This document shows positions 8,331 to 16,765 of a DNA stretch of 64,000 nucleotides, in pieces. Origin of the DNA: JBBDWR01 sp040902745. Lineage in GTDB: Bacteria > Actinomycetota > UBA4738 > HRBIN12. The notes below the pieces were generated by a model. The model had not been told where the DNA came from. It was given only the letters and a program-made list of their open reading frames with translations, and ran no database searches. The stretch covers positions 33,450 to 97,449 of the forward strand of contig JBBDWR010000014.1 of NCBI GenBank assembly GCA_040902745.1, written 5' to 3'. A program made the position numbers and the translations under genes. Numbering within the stretch: position 1 is the stretch's first letter; each line of letters begins with the position of its first letter.

Positions 8331-9206
8331 GTGCTGAAGCTCGTGATCCCGAAAGGCTCCCTGGAGGAGCAGACCCTGCGGCTGTTCGAGGCCGCCGACC
8401 TTGCGGTGCGCCGCTCCAGCGCCCGGGACTACCACGGCTCGATCGACGACGACCGGATCGAACGCGTGAGCGTGCTGCGCCCGCAAGAGATCCCCGCCTA
8501 TGTGGAGGAGGGCCTGTTCGACATCGGCATCACCGGCCGGGACTGGGTCGTAGAGACCGGATCGAACGTCGTGGAACTCGCCTCGCTCAGCTACGCGAAG
8601 TCGGGAACCGGCCACGGGACGAAGGTGGTCCTCGCGGTGCCGAACGAGCACCCGGCCGACAGCGCCGCCAAGCTACCTGCCGGGACGCGCATCTCGACGG
8701 AATTCGAGCACCTCACGCAGCGCTACTTCGACGATCTGAACATCCCCGTGCACGTCGTGTGGAGCTACGGCGCGACCGAGGCGAAGGTTCCCGAGATCGT
8801 GGATGCGATCGTCGACATCACCGAGACGGGCAGCACGCTGCGCGCACACGGGATGAAGATCATCGAGACGCTGCTGGAGTCGGAGGTCCTGCTGATCGCG
8901 AACACCGTGGCGGCCGCCGATCCCGCCAAGAAGGCGGCGATGGACGACCTGGTCACCCTGTTGCTCGGCGCCCTTCGTGCCGAGGGCAAGGTGCTGATCA
9001 AGCTCAACGTCGGCAAGGGTGAGCTCGACAAGGTGCTCGAGATCGTTCCCTCGATGAAGGCGCCCACCGTCTCGGAGCTGTCCGACGGCGGGTTCGCGAT
9101 CGAAACCGTGGTGGAGAAGCGCGGCGTGAATCGCCTGATCCCCGAGCTGAAGGCGGCCGGAGCGACCGACATCCTTGAGATGCCGATCACGAAGATCGTC
9201 CCCTAG
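8331..9206 (+). CDS. hisG: ATP phosphoribosyltransferase HisG (long form)
   Basis: HisG commits ATP and PRPP to histidine synthesis and is feedback-inhibited by histidine. The 291-residue sequence starts LKLVIPKGSLEEQTLRLFEAADL, contains EEGLFDIGITGRDWV, and the PRPP-binding IVDITETGSTLRAHGMKII near residue 170. The extra C-terminal 80 residues form the regulatory domain of the long, HisZ-independent form. The GTG start follows GTGAGGTAGG. The gene is separated from the his operon by vapBC and so needs its own promoter. Confidence 0.95.
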   Translation: MLKLVIPKGSLEEQTLRLFEAADLAVRRSSARDYHGSIDDDRIERVSVLRPQEIPAYVEEGLFDIGITGRDWVVETGSNVVELASLSYAKSGTGHGTKVVLAVPNEHPADSAAKLPAGTRISTEFEHLTQRYFDDLNIPVHVVWSYGATEAKVPEIVDAIVDITETGSTLRAHGMKIIETLLESEVLLIANTVAAADPAKKAAMDDLVTLLLGALRAEGKVLIKLNVGKGELDKVLEIVPSMKAPTVSELSDGGFAIETVVEKRGVNRLIPELKAAGATDILEMPITKIVP

Positions 9207-9216
9207 CGCGTTCGGA

Positions 9217-9978
9217 TCAGGTCACGTCGCGGCGGGAGAACCACGCGCCGGCGATCACGACACCGATCGCCGCGTACAGCAGCAGCTGCAACCCGGCGGT
9301 AGTCGCCGTGCGCCCGGAACCAGGGATGACGCCGTCGTTGAAGCCGATCAGGAAGATCGCGATGTTCTCCCCGATCAACCACGGCTGCAGGCTCGGCTTG
9401 AGGCCACGGATCAATCCCTCGGCGACCGCGAGCCACGCGAACGCGATGCCCAACGCCGCCGCGGTGGTGCGCGACACCATCGCGATCGACATCGCGATCA
9501 GCGCGCCGATCGAGCACACGGCTCCTGCCCGAATCAGCGTTTCGCCGATGTCGGAAAGCCAGGTGCCGTCGACACCGTCCGTGACCCCGTTGATCGCGGC
9601 GGCCGCGGCGAGGAAGGCGACCAGGACGGCCTCGAGGACAACGGCCAAAACGAAGACGCCGATCGCCAATGCGATCACCTTTGCCACCAGCACGCGGAGC
9701 CGCCGAGGCTCCCAGGTCAGCTGGGTCGCGATGGTGCCGGCGCTCCAGTCCGCGCCAAGGAAGGACGCCCCCACCACCAGCGCACCGATCATGTAGAAGG
9801 GGCTGACACCGGGCAGCACGTCAGCGACCTCCACCAGGCTGAGCGGGCTTGGCTGTTTCGAGGTCGCGGCCGCGATCACGCCCGCCACGGCACTCAGGGC
9901 GATCGCCAACAGGATGCCGACGCGGGTCAGCCGGCGCGACCACAGGCGAAGGAACTCGATGCGGATCAACCGGATCAT
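9217..9978 (-). CDS. ABC-2 type transporter permease
   Basis: A 253-residue integral membrane protein with about six hydrophobic segments, starting with a basic cytoplasmic MIRLIRIEFLRLWSRRLTRVG and a helix at residues 20-37. It contains GTIATQLTWEPRRLRVLVAKV, the amphipathic coupling-helix region common to ABC-2 permeases. Its ATG overlaps the stop of the ATPase gene by 4 nt, so the two make one exporter. The substrate cannot be deduced. It converges on hisG with 10 nt between the stops. Confidence 0.85.
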   Translation of the reverse strand: MIRLIRIEFLRLWSRRLTRVGILLAIALSAVAGVIAAATSKQPSPLSLVEVADVLPGVSPFYMIGALVVGASFLGADWSAGTIATQLTWEPRRLRVLVAKVIALAIGVFVLAVVLEAVLVAFLAAAAAINGVTDGVDGTWLSDIGETLIRAGAVCSIGALIAMSIAMVSRTTAAALGIAFAWLAVAEGLIRGLKPSLQPWLIGENIAIFLIGFNDGVIPGSGRTATTAGLQLLLYAAIGVVIAGAWFSRRDVT

Positions 9979-10976
9979 GGCGGCCCCGGCATCGTCGGTG
10001 GCCCCGGTATCGGCGGCGGCTCCGGCGTCGACCCGCCGCCGGCGATGTCACCCTCGCCCTCGGTCAACGCGAGGAACACCGATTCGAGATCTGCCTCGTC
10101 CGGTCGGAGCTCGCTCAGGTAGATCCCCCGATCTGCAAGGACATGGGTGACACGGGACGCTTCGGCTCCGTCGATCTGCACACGCAAGTGGCCATCGCGA
10201 GCCTCCGTCGGGATCCCGGCAGCCTGCAACGCGGCGGCGGCGGCTGCGAGGTCGTCTGCGCGTACGAGCATCGCCTCCTGCTCCCCGGACGAGAGCACTT
10301 CGTGCACCGGGCCGGCCGCGACACATCTGCCGCGCGACAGGATCGCGACGCGGTCGGCGACCTGCTGTACCTCCGTCAGGATGTGGCTCGAGACGAAGAC
10401 GGTGCGGCCCTCGGCCGCGAGGCGTCGAGTAAGTTCGCGCACCTCCCGGATCCCAGCGGGGTCCAATCCGTTGGCCGGTTCGTCGAGGATCAGCAGCGCC
10501 GGATCTTTCAACAGCGCCGCCGCGATCCCGAGCCGCTGCTTCATGCCGAGCGAGTAGGTCTTCACGGTGGTGTCCGCACGATCGGCCAGACCCACGCGAT
10601 CAAGTGTGGCTTCGATCGCGGCGGACCCGATGCCCTCCACCCTCCCGAGCAGATCGAGGTTGCGGCGTCCCGTGAAGCGAGGGAAGAACGTCGGGGTCTC
10701 GACGATCGAGCCGATCCGGCCGATCACCCCGGCGAGCCCACTCGGAGTATCCACGCCGAGGATGCGACACCTGCCCGAAGAGGGACGGACGAGTCCAAGC
10801 AGACAACGGATCGTCGTGGTCTTGCCGGCACCGTTGGGGCCGAGGAATCCGAATACACCACCCTCGGGGACGCTGAGATCCAGCCCGTCGACCGCGATGG
10901 TCCGCCCGCCACGCAGGCGTCGATACTCCTTTCGAAGTCCCTCTACCTCGATGATCGCACTGATACGTCGCTCCAT
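9975..10976 (-). CDS. ABC transporter ATP-binding protein
   Basis: The 333-residue ATPase has Walker A GPNGAGKTTTI, Q-loop-like SIVETPTFFPRF, signature YSLGMKQRLGIA, Walker B LLILDEP and the switch VSSHIL, all in order in the first 220 residues. The last 90 residues form a divergent accessory domain ending in a Pro/Gly tail. ATG at 10976 is chosen because the ABC domain begins right after it (IIEVEGLRKEY); longer in-frame starts only add unrelated residues. It is co-transcribed with the permease and divergent from aceA. The family resembles bacitracin or antibiotic-type exporters, but the role is open. Confidence 0.88.
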   Translation of the reverse strand: MERRISAIIEVEGLRKEYRRLRGGRTIAVDGLDLSVPEGGVFGFLGPNGAGKTTTIRCLLGLVRPSSGRCRILGVDTPSGLAGVIGRIGSIVETPTFFPRFTGRRNLDLLGRVEGIGSAAIEATLDRVGLADRADTTVKTYSLGMKQRLGIAAALLKDPALLILDEPANGLDPAGIREVRELTRRLAAEGRTVFVSSHILTEVQQVADRVAILSRGRCVAAGPVHEVLSSGEQEAMLVRADDLAAAAAALQAAGIPTEARDGHLRVQIDGAEASRVTHVLADRGIYLSELRPDEADLESVFLALTEGEGDIAGGGSTPEPPPIPGPPTMPGPP

Positions 10977-11123
10977 CCGCTGCCGGGCAGACCCGACCGG
11001 AGCACACACTAGCCGCAGCTGATGCCTCGACACGACGGTTGTGCGGAGTGCGAAACCAGGAACCCGAGGGACCGAGGACCGATTGACAGCGGCCATGTCC
11101 TTCCGGCACAATCACCTCATGTT

Positions 11124-11137
11124 TGAACCGTCGTTCA
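11124..11137. promoter_or_regulatory. inverted repeat TGAAC-N4-GTTCA, operator candidate
   Basis: A perfect 5-bp inverted repeat (TGAACCGTCGTTCA) lies in the 329-bp divergent region between the ABC exporter and isocitrate lyase. It sits about 30 nt upstream of a possible aceA -10 (TAGCTA, 11165-11170). Its position suits a regulator of glyoxylate-shunt or exporter expression; the binding protein is unknown. Confidence 0.35.
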
Positions 11138-11178
11138 GCCAAGCTGTGGATCGACGGGGCTTCGTAGCTATCGCCTAA

Positions 11179-11237
11179 GGCGTGCACCGGGCCCTTCGCC
11201 CGAGCACGCCGAGACCTCTCGCCGCGGCGGGGGGTCT
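11179..11237 (+). promoter_or_regulatory. tandem hairpins in the aceA leader
   Basis: The first hairpin pairs GGCGTGC (11179-11185) with GCACGCC (11204-11210) around an inner GGGC/GCCC stem. The second pairs AGACC (11212-11216) with GGTCT (11233-11237) around a CGCC-GC-GGCG core and is followed by TTTCTCGTT. No plus-strand gene lies upstream, so the second, terminator-like hairpin belongs to the aceA leader and could act as an attenuator or end a short RNA. About 70 nt remain before aceA. Confidence 0.45.
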
Positions 11238-11305
11238 TTCTCGTTCCGGTCGCCGGATCGAGCAACCCACCACCAGTACCGACCAGGGCACGAAAGGACC
11301 GAGAG

Positions 11306-12649
11306 ATGACGAGCCAGGGGAACGAGGAGCGGATCCGCCGAGGGGCGGAAGAACTCGAGAAGCGCTGGGAGACCGACCCACGGTGGAGCGGCGCCGAGCG
11401 CAACTACTCTGCAGAGGAGGTCATCCGCCTTCGGGGCTCCTTCTCGATCGAGCACACCGTCGCTCGACGCGGCGCCGAGATCCTGTGGGACCTCGTCAAC
11501 TCAGAGGACTACGTCGCCGCCCTCGGCTGCCTGACCGGCGGCCAGGCGGTCGAGACCGTGAAAGCGGGGCTGAAGGCGATCTACCTGTCGGGATGGCAGG
11601 TGGCCGCGGACGCCAACCTCGCGGGACACACCTATCCCGACCAGTCGCTGTACCCGGCGAACTCCGTCCCCGCCGTCGTGAAGCGGATCAACAACGCCTT
11701 GCAGCGCGCGGACCAGATCGCATGGGGCGAGGGCAAGGGCGCCGACGTCAACTGGATGGCGCCGATCGTCGCGGACGCGGAGGCGGGCTTCGGTGGCACG
11801 CTCAACGCCTTCGAGCTGATGAAGAGCATGATCGAGGCCGGCGCAGCCGGCGTGCACTACGAAGACCAGCTTGCGAGCGAGAAGAAGTGCGGGCACTTGG
11901 GTGGCAAGGTGTTGATCCCGACCAACGCGTTCGTCCGCACGCTGACCGCCGCACGCCTGGCCGCCGACGTGCTCGATGTGCCGACAGTGCTCGTCGCACG
12001 CACCGACGCCCTGGCCGCGACGCTGGTCACCAGCGACGTCGATCCCCGCGACAAGCGGTTCACAACCGGCAAGCGCACGCCGGAGGGCTTCTACTACGTG
12101 GACGAGGGGCTCGACGCGGCGATCGACCGCGGGATCAGCTACGCCCCGTATGCCGACATGTTGTGGTGCGAGACCAGCACGCCAGATCTCGAGGAGGCGC
12201 GGAAGTTCGCGGAGTCGATCCACGACAAGTACCCGGGCAAGCTGCTCGCCTACAACTGCTCGCCATCGTTCAACTGGCGCAAGCACCTGGACGACGCGAC
12301 GATCGCGAAGTTCCAGAAGGAGCTCGGCGCGATGGGCTACCGCTTCCAGTTCATCACGCTGGCCGGCTTCCACGCCTTGAACTCGAGCATGTTCGAGCTG
12401 GCCTACGGCTACGCACGCGAGGGCATGACGGCCTACGTCGGCTTGCAGGAGCACGAGTTCGAGATGGAGAGCGACGGCTACACCGCGACGCGTCACCAGG
12501 CCGAGGTCGGCACCGGGTACTTCGATCAGGTCTCACAGGTGATCACCAGCGGCGAATCCTCCACGCTCGCGCTCAAGGGGTCCACCGAAGAAGCGCAGTT
12601 CCTCGAAGAGGGAACGTCGCACCGCAAGGACATCGAACCCAAGCACTGA
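11306..12649 (+). CDS. aceA: isocitrate lyase AceA
   Basis: AceA cleaves isocitrate to glyoxylate and succinate, the first step of the glyoxylate shunt used on acetate and fatty acids. The 447-residue length fits the prokaryotic ICL1 class. It shows SGWQVAADAN, the catalytic loop KKCGHLGGK with Cys195, VARTDALAATL, and YNCSPSFNW for substrate binding. GAAAGGACC stands 5-11 nt before the ATG. No malate synthase is in the window. The region 10977-11305 upstream is non-coding and holds the hairpins and inverted repeat listed separately. Confidence 0.96.
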   Translation: MTSQGNEERIRRGAEELEKRWETDPRWSGAERNYSAEEVIRLRGSFSIEHTVARRGAEILWDLVNSEDYVAALGCLTGGQAVETVKAGLKAIYLSGWQVAADANLAGHTYPDQSLYPANSVPAVVKRINNALQRADQIAWGEGKGADVNWMAPIVADAEAGFGGTLNAFELMKSMIEAGAAGVHYEDQLASEKKCGHLGGKVLIPTNAFVRTLTAARLAADVLDVPTVLVARTDALAATLVTSDVDPRDKRFTTGKRTPEGFYYVDEGLDAAIDRGISYAPYADMLWCETSTPDLEEARKFAESIHDKYPGKLLAYNCSPSFNWRKHLDDATIAKFQKELGAMGYRFQFITLAGFHALNSSMFELAYGYAREGMTAYVGLQEHEFEMESDGYTATRHQAEVGTGYFDQVSQVITSGESSTLALKGSTEEAQFLEEGTSHRKDIEPKH

Positions 12650-12676
12650 GGCATCGGCCCGCAGTAGGGTCACGGC

Positions 12677-14083
12677 GTGACCGAGCAAGCGCGGATCGTC
12701 GTGGTCGGGGCCGGACTGGCCGGCCTCGCGTGCGCATACCGGCTCTCGCAGGTGGGCGTGCACTCCGAGGTGTTCGAGGCCCGCGATCGGCTCGGCGGGC
12801 GGTGCTGGTCCGCGCCGGGGCTGATCGACGGACAGGTGGCCGAGCACGGCGGCGAGTTCATCGATCCGGACCACGTGCATCTGCACCGGCTGATCGGCGA
12901 ACTCGGTCTCGAACTCGAGGACCGGGGGACGGCCGGCAAGGCCGAGGGTCCGACCGACGGCGCCTTCGTCACCGAAGGTATGACCGTCCCGCGCGCAGCG
13001 GTGGATGCCGACGTGCCCGCCTTCGTTCGCGCACTGGAAGCTGACCTGCAACGAGCGGGCGAGGACTGGAGCCACGACCGCGCCGGCTCCGAGGCCAAGT
13101 CGCTCGACTCGATGTCCGCGCAGGTGTGGTTCGACGCGAACCTGCCGGATCCGTCGGGCCCGCTGGCCAAGATGCTGCGCACGCTCACGCTCAACATGTT
13201 CGGCGCTCCTCCCGAGCGGATCAGCTCGCTCGTGGTGCTGGAGTTGTTCGCCTCGTTGGCCGACGAGCCCGACGGCGGGTCGATCTTCGGATGGATCAGC
13301 CGAACGATGAACGGCACGACGCACGTGCGCGGGGGCAACGATCTCGTCGTCTCGGGCATGGCCGATCGGTTGCCATCGGGATCGATCCACATCCGAACCC
13401 CGCTCGAGGTGCTCCGGCGCAGCGAGAACGGGCGTGTCGCCATGCGCTTCGGCGGTCTGGACGAGGAAGTCGTTGCCGATCGTGTCGTGCTCACGCTCCC
13501 GTTCACCGCGTTGCGCGAGGTCGCGATCGACGATGCGGGGCTGTCTCCCGAGAAGCTCGCGAGTATCCGCGAGCTCGGGATGGGTACCAACACCAAGCTT
13601 CTCCTGGGCATGCGGCGTCGGGTCGCCGCGCACGAGAGTTGGCGCGGATGGGCCGCGAAGGACGAGCCGGATCTGTTCGCGTGGGACACGACGATCGCGC
13701 AACCGGGAGCCTCCGCGATCCTGACGGTGTTCACCGGGGAACGGGTCTTCGATGCCACCGATCCGCACGGTCCGCCTCCGGAGTCGGTCTTGCGTGAGGG
13801 CCTGGCCGCCGCGGATGTGATGGCGCCGGGACTCGCCGCGTCGGCGGGCGGCGTCGCTTGGCTCGACTCCTGGCCCGACGATCCTTGGAGCCGCGGCTCC
13901 TACGCCGTGTTCCTTCCCGGGCAGGTCACCCGATGGCTGGGCTTTCTCGGCCTGCCCGAGGGTCCCGTGCACTTCGCGGGGGAACACACCTCCACCACCG
14001 CGCAGGGCTACCTGGAGGGAGCGGTCGAGAGCGGGGAACGCGCGGCGCGTGAGGTTCAGGCCTCGGTCGGCATCCCCGCCTGA
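12677..14083 (+). CDS. flavin monoamine oxidase family protein
   Basis: A 468-residue FAD-dependent amine oxidase. The Rossmann dinucleotide motif VVVGAGLAGLACAYRL lies at residues 9-24, followed by EARDRLGGRCW. The C-terminal FAD motif is VHFAGEHTSTTAQGYLEGAVESGERAA. Family members oxidise mono- or polyamines or amino acids to imines with H2O2 release; the substrate here is open. The start is GTG, with TAGGGT 6 nt upstream and no ribosome binding site, so a leaderless transcript is likely. It lies 27 nt after aceA. Confidence 0.85.
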   Translation: MTEQARIVVVGAGLAGLACAYRLSQVGVHSEVFEARDRLGGRCWSAPGLIDGQVAEHGGEFIDPDHVHLHRLIGELGLELEDRGTAGKAEGPTDGAFVTEGMTVPRAAVDADVPAFVRALEADLQRAGEDWSHDRAGSEAKSLDSMSAQVWFDANLPDPSGPLAKMLRTLTLNMFGAPPERISSLVVLELFASLADEPDGGSIFGWISRTMNGTTHVRGGNDLVVSGMADRLPSGSIHIRTPLEVLRRSENGRVAMRFGGLDEEVVADRVVLTLPFTALREVAIDDAGLSPEKLASIRELGMGTNTKLLLGMRRRVAAHESWRGWAAKDEPDLFAWDTTIAQPGASAILTVFTGERVFDATDPHGPPPESVLREGLAAADVMAPGLAASAGGVAWLDSWPDDPWSRGSYAVFLPGQVTRWLGFLGLPEGPVHFAGEHTSTTAQGYLEGAVESGERAAREVQASVGIPA

Positions 14084-14124
14084 TCCCGTCGGACGTTCGG
14101 CCGTCCGCGTGTCACCATCGACGG

Positions 14125-15054
14125 GTGGATCTTCCAGAACTCTTCGCCGTCGACGATGTCATCGTGATCGACGGAGGCATGTCGACCGCGCTCGCCGCGC
14201 GCGGAGTGGATCTGTCGGGCGAGCTGTGGACCGCCCGCGCCCTGCGAGACGATCCCGAGGCGGTGATCGCGGCACACCTGGATTTCCTCCGGGCGGGAGC
14301 GCGCGTCGTGATCACCGCGAGCTACCAGTCCTCCCTCGAAGGACTGCGGCGCGTCGGGATCGGCGATGACGAAGCGCGCGCCCTGATCGCCAAGAGCGTC
14401 GAACTCGCTGCCGAGGCGCGGAAAAGGTTCGGCGCGGAGCGCCCGCAAGCGGGACCGGTGCTGGTTGCCGGATCCGTCGGGCCGTTCGGCGCGATGCTCG
14501 CGCAGGGTCAGGAGTTCACGGGCGACTACGGCAATGACGTCGGCCGCGACGAGCTGATCGCCTTTCACCGGCCACGGGTCGAGTTGTTGCTGGACGCCGG
14601 CGCCGATCTGCTCGCGGTCGAAACGATGCCGCGGGTCGATGAGGCAGCCGCGGTGCTCGAGGCGCTCCGCGAACGTCCCTGGGGACGGGCCTGGCTCAGC
14701 TTCACGGGCCGCAAAGGTCGGACGGCTGCGGGCGACCCGATCGAGGACGCCGCGCGGCTGGCGGACGCTTCGTCCCAGGTGGTGGCCGTCGGCGTGAACT
14801 GCACGCCGCCCGGAGAGGTGGCGGACCTGTTGGGGAGGATCCGATCGGTGACGACCAAACCTCTGGTGGCCTATCCCAACGCCGGGGGGCGGTGGGACGC
14901 GGTCGCCAGGGCGTGGGCACCCGAACCACGCGATCGCTTCGACGAGGACGAGGTTCGGAACTGGCTCCGCACGGGCGCGACCCTCGTGGGCGGCTGCTGC
15001 GGGATCGGGGTGCAAGGCGTTGCCGACGTCGCCGAATTCGTGCGTCACGGCTGA
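14125..15054 (+). CDS. mmuM: homocysteine S-methyltransferase family protein
   Basis: The 309-residue protein resembles MmuM, which moves a methyl group from S-methylmethionine (or SAM) to homocysteine, giving methionine. The barrel starts with VIVIDGGMSTALAARGVDL. The three zinc-binding cysteines are Cys226 (VGVNCTPP) and Cys291-Cys292 (VGGCCGIG). The start is GTG. It precedes the corrinoid methyltransferase operon by 172 nt, so both units handle one-carbon or methyl-sulfur metabolism, although co-transcription is not proven. Confidence 0.9.
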   Translation: MDLPELFAVDDVIVIDGGMSTALAARGVDLSGELWTARALRDDPEAVIAAHLDFLRAGARVVITASYQSSLEGLRRVGIGDDEARALIAKSVELAAEARKRFGAERPQAGPVLVAGSVGPFGAMLAQGQEFTGDYGNDVGRDELIAFHRPRVELLLDAGADLLAVETMPRVDEAAAVLEALRERPWGRAWLSFTGRKGRTAAGDPIEDAARLADASSQVVAVGVNCTPPGEVADLLGRIRSVTTKPLVAYPNAGGRWDAVARAWAPEPRDRFDEDEVRNWLRTGATLVGGCCGIGVQGVADVAEFVRHG

Positions 15055-15109
15055 CGATCCGAATCTCACCATCTGTGTGACCGGCAGTCATGCTCTGCTC
15101 CGGATGACC

Positions 15110-15150
15110 TATTCCGGGGGTGACCTTGCTGTCTGTATCATGAGCCCTCG
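15110..15150 (+). promoter_or_regulatory. possible promoter of the corrinoid methyltransferase operon
   Basis: In the 172-nt gap before the corrinoid protein gene, TTCCGG and TATCAT sit 18 nt apart in -35/-10 positions. The -35 is poor. I see no cobalamin riboswitch box in the leader. The rest of 15055-15226 shows short imperfect inverted repeats and a T5 run, nothing decisive. Confidence 0.25.
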
Positions 15151-15226
15151 TTTCTACGGGGTGTGACGTAACCCGCGGTCATCTTTTTGGCTCCCCACGC
15201 GACGAGCCGGAACGAAAGGCGCCGAC

Positions 15227-15880
15227 ATGGAATCCGATCTCGAAGTACTGCGGCGGGCGTTGATCGGCGCGGACCGCGATCTCGCTCTCGCCGCGACCAA
15301 CCGCCTCGTCGACGACGGCACCGATCCCACCGTGATCCTCGAGCGGGGCATGGCAGAGGCGATGTTCACGCTCGGCGAGATGTGGAAGCGGGGCGAGGTG
15401 TTCCTGCCCGAGGTCGTTGCATCGGCCGAGGTCTTCAAGCAGTGCAATGCGATCGTCGAGCCGGTGCTGCTCGCGCAGAAGTCGGGTGACGAGGAAGCCA
15501 ACAAGCTGGTCGTGCTCGCCACCGTCAAGGGCGACCTGCACGACTTGGGCAAGAACATGGTCGCGGCGATGCTGCGCACGTCCGGGTTCGACGTCCACGA
15601 TCTGGGCAAGAACACCAGCGCGGACACGATCGTGAAGACGATCAACGAGTTGAGCCCGGACATCGTCGGTCTGAGCGCGCTGCTGACCACGACCGTCCCC
15701 TATCAGGAGACCGTCATCAAGGTGCTCGAGCGCGAAGGACTGCGCGACAAGGTCAAGGTGATGGTGGGCGGGGGCCCCGTGACACCGGAGTGGGCCGAGA
15801 AGATCGGGGCCGACGGGTACGCGAACAACGCGCCCGAGGCCGTCGAGATCGCCAAGAAGCTGGTGGGGCTGTCGCAGTGA
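15227..15880 (+). CDS. mtgC: corrinoid (B12-binding) methyl-carrier protein, MtgC/MtbC-like
   Basis: The 217-residue protein carries a methyl group on cobalamin between two methyltransferases. Residues 1-85 form the helical cap (Met-synthase B12-binding-like, with MFTLGEMWKRGEVFLPEVVAS). The Rossmann part has the base-off ligand motif GDLHDLGKN with His105, then SALLTTT and MVGGGPVT, which cradle the nucleotide loop. A ribosome binding site (GGAACGAAAGG) precedes the ATG. The stop overlaps the next gene start (GTGA). It is the first gene of a five-gene operon. Confidence 0.93.
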   Translation: MESDLEVLRRALIGADRDLALAATNRLVDDGTDPTVILERGMAEAMFTLGEMWKRGEVFLPEVVASAEVFKQCNAIVEPVLLAQKSGDEEANKLVVLATVKGDLHDLGKNMVAAMLRTSGFDVHDLGKNTSADTIVKTINELSPDIVGLSALLTTTVPYQETVIKVLEREGLRDKVKVMVGGGPVTPEWAEKIGADGYANNAPEAVEIAKKLVGLSQ

Positions 15881-16761
15881 GCGCCTTGTTCGGTTCCGTC
15901 GGCGACACCGTGCTCTCCGGCCCGGGCGGAGAGCTCCGGATCGGCGACGACCATCCGTTCGTCGTGATCGGCGAGCGCATCAATCCGACGGGGCGCAGCA
16001 AGCTGACGGAGCAGTTCGTCGCGGGGGACTATTCGCTGGCGAAGGCGGATGCGGTCGCGCAGGTCGAGGCGGGCGCGCGCGTGCTCGACCTGAACGCCGG
16101 GATCCCCGGCTACGACGAAGCCGAGATGCTCACCGCGCTCGTCCGGGCGGTGCACGAGGTCGTCCACGTTCCGCTGTGCATCGACTCGTCTACGCCCGAA
16201 GCGCTCGAAGCGGCGATCCCCGCGGCACAGGGCAAGGTGCTGATCAACTCGGTCACCGCCGAGCAGGAGTCGATGGATCGATTGCTGCCGCTGGTGGCCA
16301 AGCACGGAGCCGCCGTCGTCGGCATGGCCAACGACGAGGAGGGCCCCTCGATGGATCCGACCGTCCGGCTCGCGTGCGCCCGCAAGATCGTCGAAACAGC
16401 CGCCGCCCACGGGATCGTCGCCGCCGACGTCGTGATCGACCCGATCGCGATGCCGATCGGCGCGGCTCCGGATGCGGCGACCGCGATGTACGAGACCGTT
16501 CGGCTGATCCGGACCGAGCTCGGGGTGAACACCTCCTGCGGGGCGTCGAACATCTCGTTCGGGATGCCCGACCGGCACGAGATCGACGCGGTGTTCTTGC
16601 CGCACGCGATCCTCGCCGGCATGAACGCCGCCATCACCAACCCACTGCACCGGCCCGTACGCAAGGCGATCCTGGCAACGGACGTGTTGCTCGGGCGCGA
16701 CGAGATGGCGATGGCCTGGATCACCGCACATCGAGCCGAACTCGCGTCGGCGGAGGCATGA
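15877..16761 (+). CDS. mtgA: methyltetrahydrofolate:corrinoid methyltransferase, MtgA/AcsE-like
   Basis: A 294-residue pterin-binding (dihydropteroate-synthase-like) barrel. VIGERINPTGRSKL (about residues 28-41), VLDLNAGIPGYDE, LCIDSSTPEALEAA and INSVTAEQES are the family blocks for pterin binding. In the predicted pathway it takes the methyl group from the corrinoid protein and gives methyl-THF, or runs in reverse. GTG at 15877 overlaps the previous stop by 4 nt and starts just upstream of the barrel. Confidence 0.9.
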   Translation: MSALFGSVGDTVLSGPGGELRIGDDHPFVVIGERINPTGRSKLTEQFVAGDYSLAKADAVAQVEAGARVLDLNAGIPGYDEAEMLTALVRAVHEVVHVPLCIDSSTPEALEAAIPAAQGKVLINSVTAEQESMDRLLPLVAKHGAAVVGMANDEEGPSMDPTVRLACARKIVETAAAHGIVAADVVIDPIAMPIGAAPDAATAMYETVRLIRTELGVNTSCGASNISFGMPDRHEIDAVFLPHAILAGMNAAITNPLHRPVRKAILATDVLLGRDEMAMAWITAHRAELASAEA

Positions 16762-16765
16762 TCGC

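Noticed and set aside
15055..15226. Cobalamin riboswitch ahead of the corrinoid operon
   Set aside because: I looked for the B12-box and multi-arm structure and did not see it. Only short imperfect inverted repeats and a T-run are present.
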